In this document: positions 36,416 through 46,166 of the stretch, one piece after another
How the letters are laid out: the number at the start of each line of letters is the position of its first letter
Numbering within the stretch: position 1 is the first letter of the stretch
DNA from: Clostridia bacterium
GTDB lineage: Bacteria > Bacillota > Clostridia > Oscillospirales > Acutalibacteraceae
Reading direction: 5' to 3'
Length of the DNA: 64,000 nucleotides
Assembly (NCBI GenBank): GCA_024404095.1
Contig: JAKSQO010000012.1
Coordinates: 1 to 64,000, forward strand
Made by a program: the position numbers and the translations under genes
Notes under the pieces: generated by a model
Database searches by the model: none
What the model was told of the DNA's origin: nothing
What the model saw: the letters and a program-made list of their open reading frames with translations, nothing else

Positions 36416-36650
36416 ATGAAAAAAGTAAGAAGATGCACCAAAGGAGTAATATCAGTATTACTCGCAACAATTATGGCTCTCAGCAGTGCAGCTGTAGGTC
36501 TTTCGGTTATTACATCAGCTGTTGACGGCGGACATTCGTTGAGGGTACAGCTTATGAGTTTGTAACGATTTATACCGAAGTGGGTATACTCACAAACGGT
36601 AAAACCTATTACGATGCAGTAAGCTAATATAATGACGGTTGGGTTAGTAT
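36416..36650 (+). pseudogene. Broken gene for a secreted protein (frameshift and stop)
   Basis: ATG at 36416, preceded by AAAGGGTG, opens a clear signal peptide (MKKVRRCTKG, then a hydrophobic core VISVLLATIMALSS) but the frame stops at 36565. A shift of frame near 36530 restores TFVEGTAYEFVTIYTEV...TYYDAVS, which stops at 36627 and continues in frame as YNDGWVSI to a TGA at 36650. The pieces look like one short secreted protein that has decayed, or the front of a larger one. It lies just before two giant secreted proteins. Confidence 0.55.
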
Positions 36651-36705
36651 ATGACCTGAACGCCTTTACAATATAAATTTATTTTAATAAATGGAGGTTA
36701 AATTT

Positions 36706-39700
36706 ATGAAAAGCAAAAAAGTATTGTCATTTTTACTTGCATTGCTCTTAGTTGTGTCCGTATTTCAGCCGGGCGTAGGTGTAATTAAGAGCCTTGCGGC
36801 AAGCACCCAGTTTACTATCAGAGCTGGTGTTATCGGTTATAATGCAAATGTCCCCGCAACAACAAGTTATTACTTCTGGATGGCATACATTGATTCATCA
36901 GGAGAGTGGAAAAGCGATGTACCACTTTCATACACGCTCTACCATGCAGATGGTACGAGTGAGAATAAAGTTATGGAATGGGGTAATCTATGGCTCGCTG
37001 CCGGAGAATACGCAGTGTTTAATAATGCTACGGTTCAACAGTATGCAGTATGCTTTGGTCAACCTGGTAACTGGCAGAGTGTAAATCTTAATGATGCATT
37101 CATAAAATATGTTCCTTATCTGAAGGCTGTTACTGTAACCGAAAACGGAAACACAATGACAACAGAGGAAGCATCTGAATGTGAGGGTTATGTTCTTTTC
37201 AACACTGTTGCAAACAGCACAAAGAACATAAACTTTACGTATTATTATACTGATCCTGTTAAATATACTGATTCTTTTCGTGTTGCAACACTTAAAAAGG
37301 AACTCCGTGAAAGCACCGCCTATCAAAAAGGTGTTGAGAACTACTTTGATATCGACCTCACCACAACATTGCCCACCTCAGGTAACGAGGCAATTGTTCT
37401 GTTATTTGACCTTTCATCTTCAATGAATGTTCAGTGTGCAAACTGCGGTGTTGAATACGACAGCAACGGTTCGGGCGACCATTCAACAAGTTATGTCTGT
37501 TCCAGAACTGGCTTTGACGGTACAATTACTCAAACACACGCGTGCGGTAATTTTGTACAGCGTCTTGCCGTTGCAAAAACACAGGGTAAAGCTTTCATAG
37601 ATAAGATTGCGGCTGCAGCCGGCGTCGGTCAGCATATGTTTGTTGAGCTTGTAACCTTTGACGGAACCGCAAGAGTTAGTTACGGTTGGGTTGATGTTAC
37701 AGTTCCCGCCAACGTTACAGCACTTAAGAATGCTATTACCAATATGGCTGGCCAGGGCGGCGGTACAAACATCTCCGAAGGTATGAAACTTTCATATAAC
37801 GAGCTTGTGGCTATTTCCTCGAATTCAACATACCATGTAAATAAAGAGAGCTCATATGTTGTTCTTCTTTCGGACGGTGCTCCCACTGGTGCGACTACCT
37901 CAGGTAATGCTGTTGTATCAACTCTTCCTTCTGAAGCTCTCAGCAGTTCATATGTTACAAAGTGGAAGAATGTATGGAGCAAGTATAACCATTATGCATG
38001 GCATGAGGCATCCGAATACAACAATCCATCGATAGAAGGTTACAAGCCGTATACTTTGAACCAGATTATGGGTGCTCCTTATTATTCAGAGCAGATAAAA
38101 AATCAACTCGGCGGTAAGGTTTACTCAGTTGTTTTCGGTAATAATATGGACGCAAACCCATGGAATTCCGGAAACAACTATAAGTATGTTTCAGGTAACA
38201 GCCTTGACAATAAGGACTATGTTGCTTCATTTTCTGATAAATCAACCTTCACATCAACAGCTGCAGGTCTTGACGAGTTCTATACCGAGGTTGCTAAATC
38301 ACTTACCATTAAAGTTAATTCGGCTGTCGTAACTGACCCGATGAGTGCTTATGTTGATTTCATTGGATTTGAAGACGCAAACGGCAACCTCGTCAGCGGC
38401 AACAGCTATAACGGTGCTACATATAATAGCACTACTAAAACTATCTCATGGAATCGTCTTTCAACTTCCTGTACTTCGAATAAGCTTTCGTACAGAGTCA
38501 GACTCAAAAACGAAATGTCAGGTTTTGTTGACTGGACAGACAGCAAGCAGACAGCTTCCTACGTAACAAACGGAGAAACAAAGCTTGTTGTAGGTGCTAC
38601 AGTTGACGGTCAATCAAAGACTGAAGTAGATATTGTCGAAAAGCTGCCCGAGGTACACGGTTGGCTTTCAGACCTCTCATTCACAAAGGTCGGCAACGAC
38701 GGCAAAAAACTTGCAGGTGCGGAGTTTACTCTTCAACATGCTGGTTCCTCCTGCACAGTGTGCCATGGAGACGCTACTATTTCTAATTTCACAGCGACAT
38801 CAGATTCAACAGGTAAAGTCACATTTAAAAATATTCCTTCAGGTCATATTTATACCCTTAAGGAAACAAAAGCACCTACAGGTTATGGAAAGGCTGCTGA
38901 CTGTAAAGTAACAGTTTCATTTGATAATATTACGGTAACAGGTACTGATTGGAATGCAAACGTTCTCACCGATAAATTACTTCCGGCAATCAATCCCGAT
39001 GTTATCGTAGTTGACTATGGTAAAACTATCTTGTGCTCACCCCTTACAAATGACCCTTGCTCAACCGCTCTTCTCGGTATCGGTGCTACTTCAGCTACCA
39101 CCTATACCACCAGCTATAAATCGCAGAACGGTGTGTTCAAGACTGAGGGCAACAATGTTATTTTCTCACCCTTCAGCTATATGAGCAGCATCAACAGAGT
39201 TAAGTACTATGCAAGCTTCAAAGATGCAAGCAATGTTACTTCTACTCTTAATTCAACAATTACTGTAATTCCTGCTACTACTGTTTACTATGAAGATAAT
39301 TTCGGCGGTACTTCAGCTAACGGCGGACTTTACATCAAGTACTCAGGTAACTGGAAGTCAGTTAATGACAGCGGTACTCAGTCAACACTTGCTGCTAACA
39401 CAAGTACTACTGACCGTCAGGACAGAGGTGAAGTTGGCGCAGGTCATGTACCGTATGGCTACGACAGCTCATACCAGAACTGCACAAAGTTCAGCAATGG
39501 TACAGCAGCAGTTGTAACAGGTACAGTTTCTAAGGGTTCAGATGGTAAGAACAAGTTTGACGCAACAGCACAATTCACATTTAAGGGCACAGGCTTTGAT
39601 ATCATCAGCCGTACAGATATGAACTGCGGTCAGATTTCAGTAGCTGTTTACGATTCAAGCAATAAGCTTCAGGCAAACGTTCCCGTAATTAATAAGGGTG

Positions 39701-41199
39701 TAGGAACTCTTTATCAGATTCCTGTTATCTCTTACACAGGTCTTAAATATGGCACATATACAGTTAAGATTAATGTAAACGCTCCTCAGCAGTACCTCGG
39801 TATTACAGGCAGCACATTCTACCTTGATGCAATTCGTATTTATAACCCGATGGGACTTAGCACCACCGATAACTCAGAGTTTACCGAGGCAAATAATGCA
39901 TATACTAAGGATAAGGAATCACACGCATTTAATTGCTCAATTCGTGACTACATCCTTTCTATCGGAAATCTTAATATTAGCGAATCAACCGGTGCGGTTT
40001 ATGTTGATACAATCAACAATAAATATACAGCAGGCGGTGTCATCCAGCAGAGTGGTATTAAGGATTTCGAACTCGTAGGACCTAATGAAGAGGTTTACCT
40101 CACACCCGGTAAGGGCATAGGATTCGCAATTGTATGCTCAGCTCAACCGAAATCTGTTCAGGTTGAAATCAAGGTTCCTGCGCCGTTAAGTAGTACGGCA
40201 AAGCTTCTTGCTCAAACAAGCGGTAATACAGCATCTAAAAAAGAAATTACAGTAAAATCAGCAACTGAAATGTTCTATGACATTACAAGCGCAGTTAAGT
40301 TTACTACTGTAACTAAATCAGGCACCACATATTACAGAGCAGTTGTAGTTCTTTCAAACGGTCTCTCAAGTGCAGCCAGCGATATCATTTCAGTCACCAA
40401 CGTTAAACTTACTTATTCAAGCAGCGTAAAGAATCTTGTTGAGGGCAAGGATAAAGACACAATTACCACAACAGGCGACACAACAACAATTATTAACGAA
40501 GATGGCGATATTGTTGAAACACCGGCAGAGGTTGAAGTTGGTATGATGGCAAGCTGGGATATCTACTGTGATGTATTTGATACAGTTTACACGCAGTACA
40601 CGGCATCAGTTCCAACATACAATGTTGCAGCAAATAACGATATTGTTACAACATCTTGCGGCAAGAAAGTTACAGCAACATTCACTACATCTCAGTTCGT
40701 TGATGATCTTGTTATCAAAGACGCAGACGGTAATCCTGTTAAGGCTGAAGTTTCATCTGTTCTTGATGAAGATAACCTTTTCACTGCAAGCTATGAAAGT
40801 GCAAAGGTATGGACAGTAACATTTGACAACCCGACTGGTGTTTATAACTACACAGTTGCAGCAGCAAACGGTGAGGGCGAAACAGCAGAAATCACTGTCA
40901 ATGTTAAGCCTGTTGAGGCTGTTTCACTTTCAGTTTATAAAGCACCTGCTAAGACACAGTATAACTATGGTGAACAGATTGACCCGAGCGGACTTGAGCT
41001 TCTTGTAACATACTCTGACGGTACAACAAAGGTTGTTAAGTCAGGTTACACACTCAACACCTATAAGGCTAATAAGTCAGGTGTAAGAAGCGTTGCTGTA
41101 AATTATCAGGGTCTTCAGACCAGTTATAAGATTAAAGTAAAGGTTACTTTTGCTCAGGTTATTCTTACAGTTTTGGGTCTCAGCAGACTCTTCAAATAA
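36706..41199 (+). CDS. Giant secreted protein: VWA domain, SpaA-like domain, shared C-terminal half and Ig-like domain
   Basis: The start at 36706 is preferred because an upstream in-frame ATG at 36691 overlaps the GGAGG site that serves it, giving 1497 residues. After a signal peptide (1-32) a von Willebrand A domain begins near 225 with MIDAS motifs DLSSSM, GGGTN and LLSDG, interrupted right after MIDAS by a cysteine-rich insert (CANCG...C...C). A SpaA/Cna-B-like domain with ETKAPTGY lies near 665-765. From about 765 to the end it matches the next gene, ending in a bacterial Ig-like domain (about 1405-1475) and a hydrophobic tail. There is no LPXTG motif. Probably adhesive. Confidence 0.85.
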   Translation: MKSKKVLSFLLALLLVVSVFQPGVGVIKSLAASTQFTIRAGVIGYNANVPATTSYYFWMAYIDSSGEWKSDVPLSYTLYHADGTSENKVMEWGNLWLAAGEYAVFNNATVQQYAVCFGQPGNWQSVNLNDAFIKYVPYLKAVTVTENGNTMTTEEASECEGYVLFNTVANSTKNINFTYYYTDPVKYTDSFRVATLKKELRESTAYQKGVENYFDIDLTTTLPTSGNEAIVLLFDLSSSMNVQCANCGVEYDSNGSGDHSTSYVCSRTGFDGTITQTHACGNFVQRLAVAKTQGKAFIDKIAAAAGVGQHMFVELVTFDGTARVSYGWVDVTVPANVTALKNAITNMAGQGGGTNISEGMKLSYNELVAISSNSTYHVNKESSYVVLLSDGAPTGATTSGNAVVSTLPSEALSSSYVTKWKNVWSKYNHYAWHEASEYNNPSIEGYKPYTLNQIMGAPYYSEQIKNQLGGKVYSVVFGNNMDANPWNSGNNYKYVSGNSLDNKDYVASFSDKSTFTSTAAGLDEFYTEVAKSLTIKVNSAVVTDPMSAYVDFIGFEDANGNLVSGNSYNGATYNSTTKTISWNRLSTSCTSNKLSYRVRLKNEMSGFVDWTDSKQTASYVTNGETKLVVGATVDGQSKTEVDIVEKLPEVHGWLSDLSFTKVGNDGKKLAGAEFTLQHAGSSCTVCHGDATISNFTATSDSTGKVTFKNIPSGHIYTLKETKAPTGYGKAADCKVTVSFDNITVTGTDWNANVLTDKLLPAINPDVIVVDYGKTILCSPLTNDPCSTALLGIGATSATTYTTSYKSQNGVFKTEGNNVIFSPFSYMSSINRVKYYASFKDASNVTSTLNSTITVIPATTVYYEDNFGGTSANGGLYIKYSGNWKSVNDSGTQSTLAANTSTTDRQDRGEVGAGHVPYGYDSSYQNCTKFSNGTAAVVTGTVSKGSDGKNKFDATAQFTFKGTGFDIISRTDMNCGQISVAVYDSSNKLQANVPVINKGVGTLYQIPVISYTGLKYGTYTVKINVNAPQQYLGITGSTFYLDAIRIYNPMGLSTTDNSEFTEANNAYTKDKESHAFNCSIRDYILSIGNLNISESTGAVYVDTINNKYTAGGVIQQSGIKDFELVGPNEEVYLTPGKGIGFAIVCSAQPKSVQVEIKVPAPLSSTAKLLAQTSGNTASKKEITVKSATEMFYDITSAVKFTTVTKSGTTYYRAVVVLSNGLSSAASDIISVTNVKLTYSSSVKNLVEGKDKDTITTTGDTTTIINEDGDIVETPAEVEVGMMASWDIYCDVFDTVYTQYTASVPTYNVAANNDIVTTSCGKKVTATFTTSQFVDDLVIKDADGNPVKAEVSSVLDEDNLFTASYESAKVWTVTFDNPTGVYNYTVAAANGEGETAEITVNVKPVEAVSLSVYKAPAKTQYNYGEQIDPSGLELLVTYSDGTTKVVKSGYTLNTYKANKSGVRSVAVNYQGLQTSYKIKVKVTFAQVILTVLGLSRLFK
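38992..41199 (+). repeat. 2.2-kb duplicated segment, copy 1
   Basis: The DNA encoding the C-terminal 735 or so residues of this protein is strongly similar, in sequence and order, to 43870-46088 in the next gene. Runs of near-identity occur for example around 40549-40580 and 40690-41040. The two are tandem, same-strand copies. Confidence 0.85.
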
Positions 41200-41213
41200 T
41201 AATTAAAGCTTAA

Positions 41214-41249
41214 TATAAACTCTCCTGCAAAGTTGCAGGAGAGTTTATA
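41214..41249 (+). terminator. Hairpin after the first giant gene
   Basis: A 17-bp perfect stem (TATAAACTCTCCTGCAA against its complement at 41233-41249) with a 2-base nominal loop. The T run is short (TTTATAATTG). Confidence 0.7.
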
Positions 41250-41464
41250 ATTGTAATTCTCTGTCAGTATTTTCGGTAAATAAATCCTGGAAAATGAATA
41301 TATTTTCAACGGCAGCAAGAGGTATATGCTGCTGTTGTTTTTTTATGTAGACATTAAAAAATGCGTATAATAAAGTTGTTCTTATATAACAAATCGGTTT
41401 TTTCTTAACGGTGGTAAACTGGCAAAAAAATATACAAAATATATAACAAAGATTCACAAATTAC

Positions 41465-41492
41465 TTGAAATTTATAAAAAATGTAGTATAAT
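41465..41492 (+). promoter_or_regulatory. Promoter of the metallophosphoesterase surface gene
   Basis: TTGAAA (41465-41470), a 16-base spacer and perfect TATAAT (41487-41492). The predicted transcript starts near 41499 and has an untranslated leader of about 350 bases. Confidence 0.6.
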
Positions 41493-41498
41493 AGGAGC

Positions 41499-41849
41499 GT
41501 GTGATGAAGTTTGGTCTGTAAAAATCTGGTAATTGCATAAGATGTTTTGACTTTGTTCTTAAATTTTATGCTTTTCCTTATTTTCAGATATTCCACACAG
41601 AAACATTTTACTTTGCGGACACCTATGGTTAAACAGATGCCGGATATCGCTGCAGCGTAGTCCGGAGTGGACAAAGACAAACTGCGTCCTGAACTCGAAT
41701 GTTTTTTAATGTTCTCGAGGGGAAACATTTTGATATTGAAGAAAAACCGACAGGTGCTAAGAAGTATAATTAAATTATGAGACTTTTTATGGTGATTTAT
41801 CCATAGAGTGTCAAATTTCATTGAATGACTACGGAGGAGGAAGACAACA
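41499..41849 (+). other. Long untranslated leader with a central hairpin
   Basis: The 350 bases between the promoter and the ATG hold a stable hairpin at 41640-41665 (CCGGA and TCCGG enclosing CGCTGCAGCG). They also hold a short frame containing DKDKLRPELECF that is interrupted by stops and may be decayed coding sequence. I could not match it to a known riboswitch. The opposite strand carries an open frame, which I judge to be chance. Confidence 0.4.
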
Positions 41850-44800
41850 ATGAAAAAATCCAAAAGACTGTTTTCGGTCATTCTTATCGTTTCTATGCTC
41901 ATCGGTGTACTGCCATCAACTGTGTTTGCTGTCACGAGCGATGATACACTTGAGACAAGTGGCGCAAATGCAAGTACGGTAATCCTTGCTTGCTCAGATG
42001 TTCAGGATCCAAATAATTCATATCTGTTTAACACGGGAAATTATACGGCTCAGAATTCGCTTTTCAATAATATCATTTCAAAGATAAAATCTTTTTATCC
42101 CACGGTAACTGACTTCTTCTGTGGCGGTGACTACAATTTTGACATTACAAGAGAAGGCAGCCAATATGTTGAAAACGGTGTTCAGAAAGTATATACAAAG
42201 CAAAAAGCTGTTGAAACTACACTGAAGGATGCTATGTTGCTTTCTGATACAATTCAGAGTATTTTTCCCGCTGTAACGGATGATAGAATTACAATGATTC
42301 AAGGTAACCACGATGAGATCTGCTATGCTTTAACTCCGTCTGGCGGTTACGATGAGGGTACATACTCTGTCTATGTTATAAATGAGAAGGATTATCCCGC
42401 AGAAAACAAAGTGCCTGCAGGTTCGGGATTTTCTTCCGCACAGGCTCTTTGCCAGAATACTGCGAATAACCTTCGCACTTGGCTTGACGGACTGGTAAAG
42501 GCAAACTACAATAAGCCAGTGTTTATTTTAACCCATGTTCCTCTCCATTTTAGCAATCGTACGGTACGAAAGGGCGATGCAACATATGCCCAGTATATCT
42601 ATGACGCTATCGAGAGCCACGGTAATGATTTGAATATCATTTTTATATACGGTCATGACCATAGTGCCGGAGATGATGACTTCCTCGGCGGTGCTGCTCA
42701 GTTCTTGACACGCGGGGATAAGCTTACCATCGCCAAAGCCGGCAGCACGAATGTAAGTCGTGCACTTCAAAAAACACTGAACTTTACCTACATGAATTAC
42801 GGCTTTGTGGGTTACTTTTGGGATGTGTGGGATGCTTATTCCGGTACTATTAATTACAATGTCGATCATACCCTGACTATGACGACCTTTGAAATCAATG
42901 GCAGCGATGTAATCGTTCGTCGTTGGGACCAAAATGGTCAGCACATCCTGAAAGCGGTTGGAGCAAAGTCTTTGGAGCTGAGCGCAGCTGATGTATTGCC
43001 TCCAAATACAAAATCCTATGCAAGCCCTCAGACGGTAAAATCACCCAAGATTTCCGATGACGATACTGATAAAATTCAGACGTTTATCGACAACGCTACC
43101 GGAGTTTCCGTAAAAGCAATCGGAACAGGGCTGACCGTTACATCGAAAAGTAATGTCCCTGCGCTTGCTAACGCAGGAATCACCGATTTTAAGGCTTTTG
43201 ATATTTCTGTTGCTAAATTTTCCGGAGAAGCCGAAATCACTATGCCTGTAAAATCAGGATACAATAAAGTTTGGCGTGTAAAAGATAATGGTGAGCTTGA
43301 AGAAATTAAAAATGCCGTTTTTGCCGGAAATACAGTCAAATTTACGACCAGCTATTTAGGTGTATATGCAGCCGGACAAGCCAGCGGATTGGTAAATGAC
43401 ACATATTATTGGGTACAGACCCCCATACAGGATGTCAAAGTCGGAGATGTAGTTATGCTTGTGGCTTCAAATGGCTATACTTTGAAAAAAGACAGTAGTG
43501 GAGCTATTGTATCTTTTACATCATACGGAACTTTTGATAATAAAGAGTATTTTACACCGGATGTGAACGATCCTGAGAATTACGCATGGCTAATTACAAG
43601 TAACGGTATTCAGAGCGTTTCCTCTCCGAACAGCTATATAAATTTGGGAACGATGAATTCCGTTATCGTCCATGAGTCACCTAAGGGATTTTTAGACAGT
43701 AATGGATGTATAACTTATAATGGAAGAGTAAATAATAATCCTTATAATTTTACCCCCTATGCAATCTTTTATAACGAGGGTAAATGTTTTACAACCGGAA
43801 CTCAGTGGGATAAGCTAAAATTTACTGCTTATAAACGCGTTCTCGTTTCAATTGAAACGAAAGTACCGACCATTACTCCTGATGTTGTTGTTTTAGACTA
43901 TGGCAAGGCTGTAATGTGCTCACCCCTTGATAATGATATATGCTCAACCGGTCTTCTCGGTCTCAGCTCTACTTCAGCTACCAGCTATACCAGCAGCTAT
44001 AAATCGCAGAACGGTGTGTTTAAAACTAGTGGCAATAACGTAATTTTCACACCCTTCAGCTACATGAGCAGCATCAATAGAGTTAAGTATTTTGCAAACT
44101 TCAAAGATTCGAAAAACAATACCAAGGTTCTCAGCTCAACAATTTCTGTAATTCCTGCAACTACTGTTTACTATGAAGATAATTTCGGCGGCAGTTCTGA
44201 GAATGGCGGACTTTACATCAAGTACACAGGCAACTGGATGACAGTTGATGACAGTGGTAAAAAGACAAGCGGAGTCACTGCTAACACCAATGTTAATGAC
44301 CGTCAGGACAGCGGTGAAGTCGGTCAGGGTCATACACCTTACGGCTATGATGGCTCATACAAAAACTGCACAAAGTTCAGCAACGGCACCGCAGCTGTTG
44401 CTAAGGGTTCAATCTCCGTGGATGCAAACGGTAAAAAACAGTTTGACGCTTATGCAGAGTTTACATTTAAAGGTACAGGCTTCGATATCATCAGCCATAC
44501 AGATATTGACTGTGGTATGATTACAGTAGCTGTTTACGATATGGATAATAACCTTAAAGCTAACATTCCCGTTGTTAGCCAGGATGATGATGCTCTTTAC
44601 CAGATTCCTGCTATCTCATATAAAGGTCTTGACTACGGTACATACAGGGTAAAGATTAACGTCAACGCACCTCAGAAGCTCCTTGGCATCACAGGCAACA
44701 CATTTTATCTTGATGCAATACGCATTTATGATCCGATGGGATTAAATGCTGATGATAACGCAGAATTCAATGAAGCAAACGATGCATACCTTCAGGATAA

Positions 44801-46088
44801 GGAAGCAAATGCATTCATTAGTTCAATCCGTAACTACATTCTTTCAGTTGGTGACATCAGTGTTGACGAGCAGTCAGGTGCAGTTTATGTTGATACAATT
44901 AACAATGGTTACACAAATGGCGGAGTTCTCCAGCAGGATAAGCTCGAGGAATTTTTGCTCACAGGACCTAACGAAGAGGTTTACCTTACACCCGGTAATG
45001 GCATAGGCTTTGCACTTGCATGCTCAGCTGTTCCGTCAAGCGTTCAGCTTCAAATCAGGATTCCTGCTCCGTTAAGCGATACAGCAAGCATTCTTGTACA
45101 GACAAGTGACAAACCTAAGTCAAGAAAAGAAATTACTGTAAACTCAGCAACTGAAATGTTCTACGATATCACAGATGCAGTTCAGTTTGTTGCTGTAAAG
45201 GAATCAGGCTACACATATTACAGAGCAGTTGTAATTCTTTCAAACGGTCTTTCAAGCACAGTGAGCGATATCGTCTCAGTCGCTAACGTTAAGCTTACTT
45301 ATCCAAGTAGTGTAAAAAACATCATCGAGGGTAAAAGCAAAGACATAATTATCACCTCAGGCGAAAACTCAAGGGTTATCGACGAAAACGGTGATGCTTT
45401 AGAAGCACCGACAACAGTTGCAGTTGGTATGATGGCAAGCTGGGATATATACTGTGATGTATTTGACACAATCTATACACAGCATAAAGCATCAGTTCCG
45501 ACATACAATGTTGCAACAAATAACGAGATTGTTACAACATCTTGCGGAAAGAAAGTAACGGCAATATTTACTACATCTCAGTTCGTCGATAATCTTGTTA
45601 TCAAAGACGCAGACGGTAATCCTGTTAAGGCTGAAGTTTCATCTTTAGTTGATGAAGATAACCTCTATACTGCAAGCTATGAAAGTGCAAAGGTATGGAC
45701 AGTGACATTTGACAACCCGACCGGTGTTTACAACTACACAGTTGCAGCAGCAAACGGTGAGGGCAAAACAGCAGAAATCACAGTCAATGTTAAACCTGCT
45801 GAGGCTGTCTTACTTTCAGTTCTTAAAGCACCAGCTAAGACACAGTATAACTATGGTGAACAAATTGACCCGAGTGGGCTTGAGCTTCTCGTAACCTACT
45901 CTGACGGTACAACAAAGGTTGTAAAGGGTGGTTATACACTTAGCACCTACAAAGCTGACAGGTCAGGCAACAGAAGTGTTACAGTAAACTATCAGGGTCT
46001 TACCACAAGCTTCAGAATAAATGTCAAGACATTTTTTGTACAGATTATTCTTACCATCTTGGGTATGGGTAGGTTCTGGAAAAAATAA
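41850..46088 (+). CDS. Giant secreted protein: metallophosphoesterase N-terminus, shared C-terminal half and Ig-like domain
   Basis: This 1412-residue protein has a signal peptide (1-27) and a calcineurin-like phosphoesterase domain (about 42-330) with CSDVQ, GGDYN, GNHDE, THVPLH and GHDHS. The first motif has Gln where D-x-H is usual. A linker and a small beta module (about 520-660) follow. From about 675 onward it parallels the preceding gene, through the EDNFGG and FKGTGFDIIS blocks to the Ig-like domain and the hydrophobic tail ILTILGMGRFWKK. GGAGGAGG precedes the ATG. The substrate is unknown; extracellular nucleotide or phospho-glycan are possibilities. Confidence 0.85.
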   Translation: MKKSKRLFSVILIVSMLIGVLPSTVFAVTSDDTLETSGANASTVILACSDVQDPNNSYLFNTGNYTAQNSLFNNIISKIKSFYPTVTDFFCGGDYNFDITREGSQYVENGVQKVYTKQKAVETTLKDAMLLSDTIQSIFPAVTDDRITMIQGNHDEICYALTPSGGYDEGTYSVYVINEKDYPAENKVPAGSGFSSAQALCQNTANNLRTWLDGLVKANYNKPVFILTHVPLHFSNRTVRKGDATYAQYIYDAIESHGNDLNIIFIYGHDHSAGDDDFLGGAAQFLTRGDKLTIAKAGSTNVSRALQKTLNFTYMNYGFVGYFWDVWDAYSGTINYNVDHTLTMTTFEINGSDVIVRRWDQNGQHILKAVGAKSLELSAADVLPPNTKSYASPQTVKSPKISDDDTDKIQTFIDNATGVSVKAIGTGLTVTSKSNVPALANAGITDFKAFDISVAKFSGEAEITMPVKSGYNKVWRVKDNGELEEIKNAVFAGNTVKFTTSYLGVYAAGQASGLVNDTYYWVQTPIQDVKVGDVVMLVASNGYTLKKDSSGAIVSFTSYGTFDNKEYFTPDVNDPENYAWLITSNGIQSVSSPNSYINLGTMNSVIVHESPKGFLDSNGCITYNGRVNNNPYNFTPYAIFYNEGKCFTTGTQWDKLKFTAYKRVLVSIETKVPTITPDVVVLDYGKAVMCSPLDNDICSTGLLGLSSTSATSYTSSYKSQNGVFKTSGNNVIFTPFSYMSSINRVKYFANFKDSKNNTKVLSSTISVIPATTVYYEDNFGGSSENGGLYIKYTGNWMTVDDSGKKTSGVTANTNVNDRQDSGEVGQGHTPYGYDGSYKNCTKFSNGTAAVAKGSISVDANGKKQFDAYAEFTFKGTGFDIISHTDIDCGMITVAVYDMDNNLKANIPVVSQDDDALYQIPAISYKGLDYGTYRVKINVNAPQKLLGITGNTFYLDAIRIYDPMGLNADDNAEFNEANDAYLQDKEANAFISSIRNYILSVGDISVDEQSGAVYVDTINNGYTNGGVLQQDKLEEFLLTGPNEEVYLTPGNGIGFALACSAVPSSVQLQIRIPAPLSDTASILVQTSDKPKSRKEITVNSATEMFYDITDAVQFVAVKESGYTYYRAVVILSNGLSSTVSDIVSVANVKLTYPSSVKNIIEGKSKDIIITSGENSRVIDENGDALEAPTTVAVGMMASWDIYCDVFDTIYTQHKASVPTYNVATNNEIVTTSCGKKVTAIFTTSQFVDNLVIKDADGNPVKAEVSSLVDEDNLYTASYESAKVWTVTFDNPTGVYNYTVAAANGEGKTAEITVNVKPAEAVLLSVLKAPAKTQYNYGEQIDPSGLELLVTYSDGTTKVVKGGYTLSTYKADRSGNRSVTVNYQGLTTSFRINVKTFFVQIILTILGMGRFWKK
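43870..46088 (+). repeat. 2.2-kb duplicated segment, copy 2
   Basis: This segment is collinear with 38992-41199. Similarity begins abruptly at the codons for the PDV-V-DYGK motif and runs to the end of both genes. Confidence 0.85.
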
Positions 46089-46093
46089 AAATC

Positions 46094-46127
46094 ATGGGGC
46101 TGTCTAAACCAGACAGTCCCATTTTTT
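46094..46127 (+). terminator. Terminator of the second giant gene
   Basis: ATGGGGCTGTCT pairs with AGACAGTCCCAT around AAACC, followed by TTTTT. Confidence 0.85.
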
Positions 46128-46166
46128 AACCGAATATTAACAATTTATAAAATATTATTTTTCCTA

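Noticed and set aside
41405..41935. Minus-strand open frame of 176 codons in the gap before the phosphoesterase gene
   Set aside because: It overlaps the start of a clear secreted protein and its signal peptide, has no ribosome site, and runs through the promoter and leader of the plus-strand gene.
38992..46088. Possible CRISPR or short tandem repeat array
   Set aside because: The repetition is one long pair of homologous coding segments, not short spaced repeats. No CRISPR array or cas gene was seen anywhere in the window.
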